Part shown: in pieces, positions 27,535 through 36,343 of the stretch
Layout of the letters: each line of letters begins with the position of its first letter
Numbering within the stretch: position 1 is the first letter of the stretch
Assembly (NCBI GenBank): GCA_030612705.1
Contig: JAUWNI010000002.1
Location: forward strand, 1 to 64,000
DNA: 64,000 nt
Reading direction: 5' to 3'
Source of the DNA: Phycisphaerae bacterium
Lineage (GTDB): Bacteria > Planctomycetota > Phycisphaerae > UBA1845 > Fen-1342
The notes under the pieces: model-generated
Seen by the model: only the letters and a program-made list of their open reading frames with translations
Told to the model about the DNA's origin: nothing
The model's database searches: none
Translations under genes and position numbers: made by a program

Positions 27535-27646
27535 GGCTTCCCTCAGACTCCGCCGGTTTAGGTCAAACGCGCGACAGTGTCAAAGATGTGATCATACTTG
27601 TTGCGGGCGGATTCGTCGCCGGGGCGCGGCCAAGCGCTTCGGATAC

Positions 27647-27742
27647 GGGTGAGTGTCAAGAAATAGGGTGGCCACGAAAATGTGTGGTATCTGAATGTCA
27701 TTCCGACCGTGTCCACCGACGGCGGACACGCGGAGGAATCTA
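27647..27742 (+). repeat. dispersed repeat family Q (GAATGTCATTCCGACC)
   Basis: It runs from gggtgagtgtcaag to gcggaggaatc and is closely related to 40319-40397 and to 12855-12935 inverted. It directly precedes another repeat beginning tagtgcgttgcc, as at 40396. Confidence 0.7.
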
Positions 27743-27870
27743 GTGCGTTGCCACTGCTAAAGATGCGGGTTGTAGCGTCGGCTCCCTGCGGCACGTCGAC
27801 GCGCGGACGCCTCACGACAGCCTGCGTCGGGCACGGAGACCCGACGTAACGTGTGGCACCGGTTTCCATC
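27741..27870 (-). repeat. dispersed MITE-like repeat I
   Basis: It reads tagtgcgttgccactgctaaag, then ggttgtagcgtcggctccctg, then cctcacgacagcctgcgtcgg. It is the near-exact reverse complement of 40558-40697. No gene is visible in 27535-28030. Confidence 0.75.
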
Positions 27871-27924
27871 CGGTCAGACGCCGCATTCGCTCCGCCCTCC
27901 CCCGCGCGAACACCAACCCTACAC

Positions 27925-27961
27925 AAAAACCGCCGGCGGCGACACGCGCAACCGGCGGTTT
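27925..27961 (-). terminator. rho-independent terminator after the kelch-dockerin gene
   Basis: On the minus strand, AAACCGCCGG pairs with CCGGCGGTTT across a 15-base loop and runs into TTTTTG. It lies about 70 bases past the stop of the minus-strand gene. Confidence 0.82.
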
Positions 27962-28030
27962 CCGAGAGCTTCGACAGTCTGGGCCGAGCTCCCCATCTCG
28001 ACTCAGTACTCCTCAATCCTTAACCCGTAG

Positions 28031-29065
28031 CTATGGGCAGGTCTCGCCATAGTGCCCCAGCAACTCGGCGAGGTCAGCTAGGTCCACGTCCCCGTCGCCG
28101 TCGACGTCAGCCGACGTACAGCAATCGCCCGTGGTAAGGAGACGTTCTACGCTGGACCAAGGTCCCTCGTCAGCGCCCACACCGCCGACGGCATACACGC
28201 CGATACCGAAAGCCCCGAGGCCATGGTACATACGGTCGTAGTGCATGTCAGGGCCTTCGAGCCACCCCTCTTCTGGGGCATCGGTGTCGTAGACCCAAAC
28301 GTGGTTGTCGACCGTCGCGCTGCTGCCGGGACGTCCCCCTGTCAGGTAGATTCTGTTGCGTACATCAACCGCTGCCGGACCGTTTCGCAGCTCTGGCAAT
28401 GGACCCAGGTCAGTCCAGCCAACACCTTCCTCGAACTTCTCGAACCAGGTTTGACCCGGTGAGTCAGAGCCGCCGTGCGTAGTTCCGCCCATCACATAGA
28501 TGGCATCGCCGACAACCGCGCTGGCGCGCCGTCCACCCGCGTAAACCATGTTCGGCCCGTCGGTCCAGGTGTCTGTGTCGGGATCGTAGATGTAGGTTTC
28601 ATCGGCGGGACCAGTATCGCCACTGCGGAAACCGCCGAACAGGTAAATCTTACCGTTGAGTGCTTCGGCTGATGGGATGAACCTCGCCTCTGGCAAGTCC
28701 GCGACCTGCTCCCAGCCCTCGCCTGGCGTGTACCGTTCACAAGTAGTTCCTCCTCCAGCAAAGTAAACGGAGCCATCGAGCACAACCACACCCGGTGCCC
28801 CTTGGTGATGGTACATCGCCGCTGGGTGTGTGGTGTCAATGCCTTCCCACGGGTCGAACGACCAGATTTGATCTACAGGATCCGCGTGGAGGAAGAGCCA
28901 CAGCTTCTCTGGGCCTTGATTCATGTAGAAGCCTGTCGGTTCCGGCGTAACGTGGGTTGTGATCTTCCACCAGCATTCGTCTCCCCGCGCCGGTGCGCAC
29001 AACAGCACGACCACTACGCCGAGAACCAGGGAACCCCTGTTTACACTTGCTCTACTCCATCTCAT
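28031..29065 (-). CDS. secreted kelch-repeat protein with C-terminal dockerin-like repeat
   Basis: This 344-residue protein has a Sec-type signal peptide (GSLVLGVVVVLLCAPARGDE) and a beta-propeller region of kelch-like blades (KIYLFGGF, AIYVMGGT, RIYLTGGR, VYAVGGV). It ends in a short calcium-loop repeat, DVDGDGDVDLADLAELL. That tail is the dockerin-like module common at the C-termini of planctomycete secreted proteins, probably for anchoring or sorting. The start ATG 29065 follows AAAGGAGAAAGAG, an excellent ribosome site. A terminator follows the gene, so it is monocistronic. The binding partner is unknown. Confidence 0.85.
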   Translation of the reverse strand: MRWSRASVNRGSLVLGVVVVLLCAPARGDECWWKITTHVTPEPTGFYMNQGPEKLWLFLHADPVDQIWSFDPWEGIDTTHPAAMYHHQGAPGVVVLDGSVYFAGGGTTCERYTPGEGWEQVADLPEARFIPSAEALNGKIYLFGGFRSGDTGPADETYIYDPDTDTWTDGPNMVYAGGRRASAVVGDAIYVMGGTTHGGSDSPGQTWFEKFEEGVGWTDLGPLPELRNGPAAVDVRNRIYLTGGRPGSSATVDNHVWVYDTDAPEEGWLEGPDMHYDRMYHGLGAFGIGVYAVGGVGADEGPWSSVERLLTTGDCCTSADVDGDGDVDLADLAELLGHYGETCP

Positions 29066-29303
29066 CTCTTTCTCCTTTCGCTAGCATGGGACTTTGTCGC
29101 ATCCATCCGTGGCGAGCCCTTACTCGCCATAGACACCTCGCATCCACTTGGCCCGGTCTTTCTCTGAGCGCGAAATTTACTGACCTGAAAGACGTTTGGC
29201 GGTTTGGGCGAGGTGTTCTTTAGAAGCGAGTCATTCGCCGAAATCGTGGCTGCCAGCGATAGAGTTGGTGTGCCGATATGTTTGAGCTGCTATCACAGCT
29301 AGA

Positions 29304-29912
29304 ATGATTCTGATGATCACAACCACGAACCTGTCCCTGCTGGAACGTATGCGCGGCGGCAGCGACGAGCGGACCTGGCGTGAGTTCTTCCGGACTTACA
29401 GCCCGATGTTGATGTCGTTCGCCAGGCGGCTGGGTCTCTCCGACGCCGACGCCGACGACGCCGTCCAGGAAACGCTGCTCGCCGTCCACGCCGCGTTCCG
29501 CAAGATGCCCGAACCGTTCGATCGAACGAAGGGACGTTTCAAGTCCTGGTTGCGCGGGATTGCCAAGCACAAGGTCCGAGACGTTCAGCGTCGGCATCAG
29601 AAAGACGCGCGCATCGAGCAGCACGACGTTCTTGCCGGAGCCGGCGCCGACCCCGAGACGTCCTCCGAAGTCGACGCGCTGTTCGAGTTGGAGTGGCAGC
29701 GCAACCTGCTTGCCCGGGCGCTCGAGCAGGTGGCGCGCGAGGTTGACCCCGCGGTATATCAGGCGTTCGAGCTGTACGCCGTCCACGGCAACGACCCCAA
29801 CAAGGTGGCCAAGCTGCTCGGGGTCAGCCGCAACGCCGTCTATATCAGTAAGACGCGCGTCCTCAAGCGAGTCAGTCGCATCATTGTCGAGCTACAGGAG
29901 CAAGGGAGCTGA
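29304..29912 (+). CDS. ECF-type RNA polymerase sigma factor
   Basis: This 202-residue protein has a sigma region 2 (about 20-100, with DADADDAVQETLLAV and KGRFKSWLRGIAKH) and a region 4 helix-turn-helix (about 160-190, NKVAKLLGVSRNAVYISKTRVLKR). It lacks regions 1 and 3, as ECF factors do. The next gene, 3 bases away, encodes a zinc anti-sigma-like protein, and a kinase gene overlaps that one. Planctomycete ECF groups linked to Ser/Thr kinases are known. The start ATG 29304 is used; ATG 29313 is possible. Target promoters are unknown. Confidence 0.9.
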   Translation: MILMITTTNLSLLERMRGGSDERTWREFFRTYSPMLMSFARRLGLSDADADDAVQETLLAVHAAFRKMPEPFDRTKGRFKSWLRGIAKHKVRDVQRRHQKDARIEQHDVLAGAGADPETSSEVDALFELEWQRNLLARALEQVAREVDPAVYQAFELYAVHGNDPNKVAKLLGVSRNAVYISKTRVLKRVSRIIVELQEQGS

Positions 29913-29915
29913 ACG

Positions 29916-30191
29916 ATGTCACGTTGCCCGGACAAAGAGACGCTCGAACGCTTCGCCTACGGCCGGTTGCCCGACACGGAGTGCGCCAATCTCGAAGCGC
30001 ACCTCGAATCCTGTCGGCGCTGCGCGGCAGCCCTGGCACGGCTGCCGGTGGGCGAAGAGTTACTCGAACGCATCCGTGAGTTGGAGCGGTCGCGCCAGGA
30101 AATCGCGGAATCCCTGTCAAGGCTGCCCGCGACCGAGGATAAGCTCGCATCAACCGTATTCGGAAGAGAGGATGATAAGCCGCGTCCTTGA
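29916..30191 (+). CDS. small zinc-binding anti-sigma-like protein
   Basis: This 91-residue protein has the HxxxCxxC zinc motif typical of ZAS anti-sigma factors (H29, C33, C36), with C4 as a possible fourth ligand. A helical C-terminal half follows (ELLERIRELERSRQEIAESL). It has no transmembrane helix, so it would be a cytoplasmic anti-sigma. It starts 3 bases after the ECF gene, the usual arrangement for a cognate pair. The kinase gene overlaps its end by 20 bases. This fits release of the sigma factor controlled by the kinase, which is an inference. Confidence 0.78.
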   Translation: MSRCPDKETLERFAYGRLPDTECANLEAHLESCRRCAAALARLPVGEELLERIRELERSRQEIAESLSRLPATEDKLASTVFGREDDKPRP

Positions 30192-32655
30192 GCCACGGAG
30201 CCTACGCAGCTACACTCTAACATATATCAATTTCAAAAGGCCTATCGGGGCACAGGGGATGGAAGTTACTCGCACACACGTCACGTCGGGCGCCGCCCGA
30301 TACATTAAGGAATCCACTGCGCGCGACCCGGGAGACATCCCGAACTACGAACTCGTCGGCTTCATCAGTTCCGGCGGGTTCGGCGACGTCTGGCTGGCGC
30401 GCGAACGCGTGACCGGTGTTCGTCGAGCAGTCAAGGTGCTCCACAAACTCAACGCGGACCGGGCGGTCCGCGACATCGAAGGGGTCAAGCGCTACCAGCG
30501 CTCATCACATAACCATCCTCACCTGATTCAGATTCTGACCGTTGGCGAAACGTCGCGCTGTTTCTACTACGTCATGGAAGCCGCCGACAATCACGAGCCG
30601 GACTCCGGTCCATGCTATGAACCGATCACCCTCCGCAAGCAGTTGGACGGCACCAATCGATTCGACCCCCAAACCGCTCTGGAAATCATCGCCAAGCTCG
30701 CCGACGGCGTGGCCCGTCTGCACGCCGAAGGCTTGGCACACTACGATTTGAAGCCCGAGAACGTTTTGATCGTTGAAGGCCAGCCGAAAATCGCCGACGT
30801 CGGCTTGGTCGCACGGATCAAAGGCGACGCTCCTGGTTCGGGCACACCGGCATACATGACGCCCGAAGGGAAAGCCGACGATTTCTATGCCCTCGGGAAG
30901 ATCCTTTACGAATTGATCTCCGCGCGACCACCCGCCGATTTTCCCCGCTTGCCGCCGCGCTTGCTTGACAGGCCGTCACCGAAATCGACCGCGGCGGTTC
31001 GCATCATGAACCGTGCATGCCACGGCGATCCGCAACGACGATACCGGTCGATCGAGGAATTGACCAACGAGATTCGATCCTCGCTGCGCCCAACGCGCGG
31101 TATCCATAACCGGTTCCGCGCCGCCTCCTCGCTCGCCAGAACGCTGATTCTTGTAGGCCTTACCGTGGCGGTTGCGGCAGTGGTGAGCACTGCACACTGG
31201 CTCCGCGATGATCCGACTCCACGCCTTCTCTATGAACAACCAATCGACCTCAAAACCGCAAACTGGAACACCGCACGCCATGTTCAGGGAAGGGATGGTC
31301 GCAGACTCTATCCGTACGCGCGTCTCGGCGGGGAGCCGATACCGGCGCCGGGTGTTTACACATACTCCCTTGCCGCGTTTGATCAGCCACTCGAGAATTT
31401 CGTTGTCGATTACCACATTCGTGGCGTGCGACCAACGGGAGTGTTGAGCCTCGGTGTCGCCGGCCAACCGGACGGTCGCAACGGGGCGTTTGTCCGCCTG
31501 TACGGATGCCCGGACAATCTGGGGCTTCACAGCATCCTCACAACTATCGATGAGAATGACCACCGGGAAGAAAAACCCGACGAACGCCTCTTCGGGCATC
31601 CACAGCCCGGCCTCGAATACGTCGTGCGTCTCGCCCGCGTCCAGGACCAAGTGGTCCTGGCGATTTGGCCGCTTGCTCGCAACTCGCTCAGCCCGGGCAC
31701 GATGGCGCTACCCATCCCGCGCGGTGGCCTTGTCGCCAGATATCTCACGCTGAAGTGCTTTTCTCCCGACAGATTGAGTGAAATTGAAATCCTCGGCGGG
31801 CGCATCGCGTGTTATTCCGCACCATTGCAGCACGTCGACGAAAATGCGGATTTGCCGGACCTGGTGCGTCAACTTGCCTCCCGTGGACCGAAACCTGCTC
31901 TGGTGTCTCCGCTACCCCGGCAATTCGAACCGCCGGAAGGCAATCTGCTCACCGGGCAATGGCACCCCTCCTTCTCCAACGCTTGGATGGTCATTGGCAA
32001 CTGGGGTTGGAGACTCGGAGAGGACTGGAATGTTGTCCGCTGCGCTCCCTTCTCCACTGACCAGCGCGCCGAACACCGGCAAGCGCGAGTCTATGGTGGC
32101 CTCCAGATGCTTCGCTTCGACCGCGCCAAATATGGAGACTTCGAAGCGAAGCTGCGCGTAAGGCTGACTACACCGCCTGATACACACAGATATGACCCGT
32201 TTGTCTCCATGTCCGAAGCAGGTTCTATCGGCTTGGCGTTTCGGATGCAGGAGGAGGCCGCGCCGGGTGACGTATGGGGCTCCTGTTACATCGCCAACAT
32301 CGAGATTCAACCGCGCCTGGAAGCACCTATTTCCGCCGCCATCGGTCGGTATTCGGGGATGTACCTCGGGCACGGCGACGTCGACTTCGCTGTAGCCCCA
32401 AGGCAATCGGCGCAACACTCGTTCACTCGCATGGCGTGTTTACCCGAAGTGCTGTTCCTTGAGGTAGGCTTTCTGCTCCGACTCCGCGTCGTGCATGGGA
32501 GCGCGAAGTTGTACCTCAACGATGATCCGCGGCCGATCGTGGAATACGAGGAAGATCCAACCGACACATTGCCGGCCGGCCGTATCGCGCTTTACGCCAA
32601 GCGACTGATCGCGACGTTCGAATCCCTCGAAGTAACCCCGATCGACGCCGACTAA
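30172..32655 (+). CDS. transmembrane Ser/Thr protein kinase with large extracytoplasmic domain
   Basis: This protein is about 827 residues. The N-terminal kinase domain (about 60-300) has SSGGFGDVWLA, the ATP lysine in AVKVLH, catalytic HYDLKPEN (HYD for HRD) and DVG (for DFG). One TM helix lies near 322-344. The roughly 480-residue outer region looks beta-rich, in two parts; its end (RIALYAKRLIATFESLEV) resembles the DUF1080/laminin-G-like ending. There is no PASTA repeat. The start ATG 30172 has GGA at 7 bases; ATG 30259 is also possible. The ORF-track N-terminus (29560) is a shadow of the upstream genes. It probably senses an extracellular ligand and controls the adjacent sigma pair. Confidence 0.85.
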   Translation: MISRVLEPRSLRSYTLTYINFKRPIGAQGMEVTRTHVTSGAARYIKESTARDPGDIPNYELVGFISSGGFGDVWLARERVTGVRRAVKVLHKLNADRAVRDIEGVKRYQRSSHNHPHLIQILTVGETSRCFYYVMEAADNHEPDSGPCYEPITLRKQLDGTNRFDPQTALEIIAKLADGVARLHAEGLAHYDLKPENVLIVEGQPKIADVGLVARIKGDAPGSGTPAYMTPEGKADDFYALGKILYELISARPPADFPRLPPRLLDRPSPKSTAAVRIMNRACHGDPQRRYRSIEELTNEIRSSLRPTRGIHNRFRAASSLARTLILVGLTVAVAAVVSTAHWLRDDPTPRLLYEQPIDLKTANWNTARHVQGRDGRRLYPYARLGGEPIPAPGVYTYSLAAFDQPLENFVVDYHIRGVRPTGVLSLGVAGQPDGRNGAFVRLYGCPDNLGLHSILTTIDENDHREEKPDERLFGHPQPGLEYVVRLARVQDQVVLAIWPLARNSLSPGTMALPIPRGGLVARYLTLKCFSPDRLSEIEILGGRIACYSAPLQHVDENADLPDLVRQLASRGPKPALVSPLPRQFEPPEGNLLTGQWHPSFSNAWMVIGNWGWRLGEDWNVVRCAPFSTDQRAEHRQARVYGGLQMLRFDRAKYGDFEAKLRVRLTTPPDTHRYDPFVSMSEAGSIGLAFRMQEEAAPGDVWGSCYIANIEIQPRLEAPISAAIGRYSGMYLGHGDVDFAVAPRQSAQHSFTRMACLPEVLFLEVGFLLRLRVVHGSAKLYLNDDPRPIVEYEEDPTDTLPAGRIALYAKRLIATFESLEVTPIDAD

Positions 32656-32989
32656 CGACGGGTATCGTTCCCGGCAAAAAAACAGCAGGCCTCAATAACT
32701 CGACCTGAGATATGTGCAACTGCATCCGGTGCGAAGCCCGGATGCTGGTTCCTCGCCACCATTCGGGCCATTTGCGAATCCGCCTTGCTTTCCGGGAAGG
32801 ATACCACGTAAAGATGCCACCAGGTGAACAGTATCAGGGTTGCTAATTAACGACCCGATCGATGTAAGACTTACATACGGCACGAATTAGAACGCGCGCC
32901 GGCAGCAACGGGCCGCAACTTATAATTGTCGGACAGCCGGGGATTGGTCTATAATCGTGTTGGAGCGGCGATCAATAGCGGAGGCAACG
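32656..32989. other. intergenic gap, no gene seen
   Basis: No repeat of the other families and no convincing ORF is seen. A GGAGG ribosome site for the next gene lies at 32980-32984. Confidence 0.5.
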
Positions 32990-34258
32990 ATGCTTGGCTG
33001 GCTGACCCCGCCGGGGTGCTTGAACGGCGTGTTCGCGCGAGTCTGGAGCGCGGCATTGGCCGGGGTGATCGTTGCCGGCGTGGCCATGTCCGCCCGCGGG
33101 GACATACTACACCTGAAAAACGGCGGCAGCATCGAAGGTGCGATCGTTGAACGTGACGAGCGGAGCTACAAGGTTCGCACGCTGGTGGGAACGGTCACGG
33201 TACCGGTCGAGGCGGTCGTTCGGATCGAGGAAAAGCCCTCGGTTTTGGACGAGTACGTGCAGCGGCGCGAGCAGGTCGCCGACACGCCCGCGGCGCAGGT
33301 CGAGCTGGCCACGTGGTGCGAGGAGCGGGGGTTGAAGTCGGCCTGGCGAGTGCACCTAAAACGCGCGATCGAGCTCGACTCGGATTACGAACCAGCCCGC
33401 AAGGCGTTGGGTTTCGTGCGCGTGGGAGGCATCTGGGTCGAGGGGCGTGGCCTGGAACGTCCCAAAAACCCGGGTGATGAGAAAAAAGCGGACCGGCGCG
33501 ACGCCGCGGACAAGGATAATGATAAGGTCGTGGCGGCGATTCAATCCCAGTGGAACGTTCGAATCCGCGCGATCAAGAATAATAAGCTGATGAGTGGAGT
33601 CGAGCGCCTCGTCCGGGACGGGCGCGCGCAAATCGTTCAGATTCAAGACCCGCTGGCCATTCTCCCGCTGGTACGCGTGCTCAGCAACGGCAACCGGGCG
33701 TGTCGCGAGGCGCTCGTCGAGGCGCTGAGCCACTTCCCCCAGGACGAGGCGACGATGAACCTGGCCGTGCTGGCGCTGATCGACCGGGACAAAGACATCT
33801 GCCGGCGGGCATTGCTGGAGCTCAAACGGCGAAACGATCCACGCGTGATACCACAGTTTCGACGCGCTCTGTTCAGCAACAATGATGAACTGATTCGGCG
33901 TGCGGCGATCGGCCTCGGTGCCATGGAAGCGACGTCCGCCGTGTCCGACCTGATCAACCTGCTCACGGCCCAACGGCGCAAGATGGTCGAGGTTTCCACG
34001 CGGAGTTACTTCCTCGATTACCCGATCACGTTCGACACGCCGACCGTGATTGCGCTCGGCCAGGTGTCGCAGATCAGGCACAACCCGATGCTCGGCATAC
34101 CGTCCATCGGCGCGGGGATGGTGTTCGTCGATCGCGATTACCAAATGCGGAACGTGATCGTCTTTCGCACGGAAGTGATGGAAGCGTTGAAGCGGATAAC
34201 CGGGGAGAACTTCGGATTCGATGCGGCCGCGTGGCGCCGCTGGTACGAGGAGCAATAG
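32990..34258 (+). CDS. exported protein with SH3-like start and HEAT-like repeats
   Basis: This 422-residue protein begins at ATG 32990, preceded by GGAGG. Residues about 15-35 form a signal-like helix ending near ARGD. A short SH3-like strand region follows (LHLKNGGSIEGAIVERDERS), then a helical repeat segment (about 190-330: DPLAILPLVRVLSNGNR..., LALIDRDKDICRRALLELKRR). The tail ends in a WRRWYEEQ motif often seen in planctomycete HEAT proteins. It is translationally close to the next gene (2 bp). It is probably an envelope scaffold; no enzyme motif is visible. Confidence 0.68.
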   Translation: MLGWLTPPGCLNGVFARVWSAALAGVIVAGVAMSARGDILHLKNGGSIEGAIVERDERSYKVRTLVGTVTVPVEAVVRIEEKPSVLDEYVQRREQVADTPAAQVELATWCEERGLKSAWRVHLKRAIELDSDYEPARKALGFVRVGGIWVEGRGLERPKNPGDEKKADRRDAADKDNDKVVAAIQSQWNVRIRAIKNNKLMSGVERLVRDGRAQIVQIQDPLAILPLVRVLSNGNRACREALVEALSHFPQDEATMNLAVLALIDRDKDICRRALLELKRRNDPRVIPQFRRALFSNNDELIRRAAIGLGAMEATSAVSDLINLLTAQRRKMVEVSTRSYFLDYPITFDTPTVIALGQVSQIRHNPMLGIPSIGAGMVFVDRDYQMRNVIVFRTEVMEALKRITGENFGFDAAAWRRWYEEQ

Positions 34259-34260
34259 CC

Positions 34261-35241
34261 ATGAGAACCGTCTCTGTGTTTGTCGTCATCGTGGGACTGG
34301 CAACCATCGGCGCGGCATCGGCCGCCGACGTTGATTATTACGGATTGATCGCGCAGTCCGCGAATGCTTCCGAAGCGAAGGAATCCGGGGATACGGGCGC
34401 GGCGGAGCGGGAGGCGCGGATCGACTTGACGTTGGCGCGGAGCCGCCTGGAGTTGGTGCTGGCCAGGAAGGCGCTGCGCAGGCATCAGATTAAGGATGCC
34501 GCGGTTCGGGCCCAACGCGTGTTGAATTTGCTAAAGGAGTTGCCGCGCGAGGTGGACGCCAGCGAATACGAATTGCAGGCGGAAGGGATTCTGGCACGGG
34601 CCGCCAAGGCGGGGGTCGACGTCGAAACATTACGCCGGCAGGTGCCGGACGACCATAGCTATCGCCCGGGCAAGGGAATCTTCGACACCGGTGCTGTTCC
34701 GGGACGCGATCGGCAACGCGATCATTACGAGGAAGCTTTGCGCAAGGCGTATTCGGCTGACGCGGCCCGGCTATTGACTGAGGCGGACGAAGCCCGTGTG
34801 GTGCCGGCCGGCGACATCGCCTATCCCGACGACTGGCCCGAGAAGGTCGCCAAGCGGGACAAGTACGCCGGCGGCCAGATCGCCCGCTCGGAGAGTTGGT
34901 ACGACCAGGACGGGCATGAATGGTATGTGGCGGTTTACGACATCTACGATCTGATATACGTCCCGCCCGATTTCCAGCCGACGTTCTGCCTGGATCCGGT
35001 GGAGGACCTGCGCAATACGCTCGATCGGCACGCGCTGCGCTTGGGGTATGGCTGCTTCGGCGGACTATACCCGTGGGACCTCAACATGACCATGCCGCTG
35101 CTGCGTTGCTTCGGCGGGGTGGACGATTACGCTTGGCGCGGACCGAAATACAGCGTCGAGCGCCAGGAGCAGATTATAGAGATGATCAAGGCATTCACGA
35201 CGAAGCCGACCGAGAGCAAGATTATCCCGCTGTCACCCTAG
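34261..35241 (+). CDS. exported hypothetical protein
   Basis: This 326-residue protein has a signal peptide (VSVFVVIVGLATIGAASAAD) and a helical first half with heptad-like spacing. The second half is rich in tyrosine, tryptophan and aspartate (YDQDGHEWYVAVYDIYDLI). The start is ATG 34261, after GAGGAGC; the ORF-track start 34231 lies in the upstream gene. It lies 2 bases after the HEAT-like gene, so both are probably one operon. Its TAG stop (35239-35241) is the first three bases of a dispersed repeat. I recognise no family. Confidence 0.65.
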   Translation: MRTVSVFVVIVGLATIGAASAADVDYYGLIAQSANASEAKESGDTGAAEREARIDLTLARSRLELVLARKALRRHQIKDAAVRAQRVLNLLKELPREVDASEYELQAEGILARAAKAGVDVETLRRQVPDDHSYRPGKGIFDTGAVPGRDRQRDHYEEALRKAYSADAARLLTEADEARVVPAGDIAYPDDWPEKVAKRDKYAGGQIARSESWYDQDGHEWYVAVYDIYDLIYVPPDFQPTFCLDPVEDLRNTLDRHALRLGYGCFGGLYPWDLNMTMPLLRCFGGVDDYAWRGPKYSVERQEQIIEMIKAFTTKPTESKIIPLSP

Positions 35242-35383
35242 TGCTCTGTGACGCATGGAATGGTGGATAACACGAGGGGTGGCCCACCTCTTTAGAGGTG
35301 GGGGACACGAATGGGGCATCGCTTCGCGTCCCCCACGGCTAAAGCCATGGGCCACCCATCAAGCGATGTGTAACAAAGCACTA
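35239..35383 (+). repeat. dispersed MITE-like repeat D, abutting the upstream stop codon
   Basis: It begins tagtgctctgtgacgcatgg and ends gatgtgtaacaaagcacta. Inside is a palindrome around ggtggcccacctctttagagg. A close relative lies at 43976-44120. Its ends have TA at the junctions. Confidence 0.8.
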
Positions 35384-35581
35384 GTGCTTTGTCTAGGTTG
35401 ATTTGATGGGTAGTGTTCCTTTCGCGACCGTGATAATATTAGGAGAAGGCAACAATACTCGAAGAGGGCAACAATACTCGAGGAGCCGCGGACTTCAGTC
35501 CGCGCGGTCCTTCGGGAAGGGTAAATTCTACTCCCCGCGACTCCTCGGGTTGAACCCATCAAAGCAACACTGACGGAGCAC
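35382..35581 (+). repeat. dispersed MITE-like repeat B, back to back with repeat D
   Basis: It begins tagtgctttgtctaggttga and ends caacactgacggagcac, giving terminal inverted repeats of about 28 bases with mismatches. The core hairpin gagccgcggacttcagtccg encloses aagggtaaattctactcc. It shares its first TA with the end of repeat D. Bases 35582-35731 hold no gene. Confidence 0.8.
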
Positions 35582-35731
35582 CAGCGTATTGTCACGAAGC
35601 ATTTGACGGGTAGCACCGGCGAGCGGCTTTCGGATCGCAGTATAAGCAGCGTCCGGCCGGAACGAGCGCGAGTAACAATCGACAGGCCTGGCCTCGGCAA
35701 TGAAATGCTAAACGGATATAAGGAGACTTCG

Positions 35732-36343
35732 GTGCAACGACTGAGGAACGTGTGCTGTTGGAGTAGTATGCTGGCAATGCTGGTGCTGTTGACCGGATGC
35801 CCGGCCCCCGAAACCCTGACCGAGAACGGGCTGCCGGGTGATGAACAGTCGAACGCCGAAAGCCACCCCCCCTTGCCGGAAGTCGACCCGAACGACTCCC
35901 AATTGCTGTTGTTGGCCGAAGCCGAGCAGATTGTCGTGGCGGACTATCCGCAGTCAACGCTGGTCGAAGCCCGTGGGACCCCGGCCGGCGAGACGGCCGC
36001 CACGGCCGACGACATCGTTGCGTGGCAGTTCCTCTTTATGGAGAACAAGGAAGTGCCCGGGGCCGGCACAGTGACGCTCGAATACGCCAACGGCGAGTTC
36101 AGCGAACCGGTACTGTTGACACAGGGGTTGGTGGGCACGACCTATGAGCGCCTGCCGCGAACGATGACACTAACGACGGCGATCCAGTTCATGCGCGACG
36201 CCGGCCACAACGATCCCTTTTCGCAAGTGATTCTGCGCAAGCCGCTGACGTTCCCAGTCCCGCACGAGGCGTACTACATCTTCGTGATCGGCGATGCGTC
36301 CGTGCTAGTGGGCATGGCGACCGGCGAGGTCAACCAGGAATAG
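35732..36343 (+). CDS. lipoprotein of unknown function
   Basis: This 203-residue protein has a lipoprotein leader ending in the lipobox LLTGC. A soluble alpha/beta domain follows with no recognised family. The start is GTG 35732, because AAGGAGA lies 5 bases before it; the ORF-track start (35603) lies in repeat-derived sequence. It would be anchored in a membrane facing the periplasm. No operon partner is present: repeats lie on both sides. Confidence 0.65.
   Translation: MQRLRNVCCWSSMLAMLVLLTGCPAPETLTENGLPGDEQSNAESHPPLPEVDPNDSQLLLLAEAEQIVVADYPQSTLVEARGTPAGETAATADDIVAWQFLFMENKEVPGAGTVTLEYANGEFSEPVLLTQGLVGTTYERLPRTMTLTTAIQFMRDAGHNDPFSQVILRKPLTFPVPHEAYYIFVIGDASVLVGMATGEVNQE

Noticed and set aside
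29560-30171. 204 extra N-terminal codons of the kinase ORF
   Set aside because: This stretch overlaps the ECF sigma and anti-sigma genes out of frame and has the composition of a shadow ORF; the kinase starts at 30172 or 30259.
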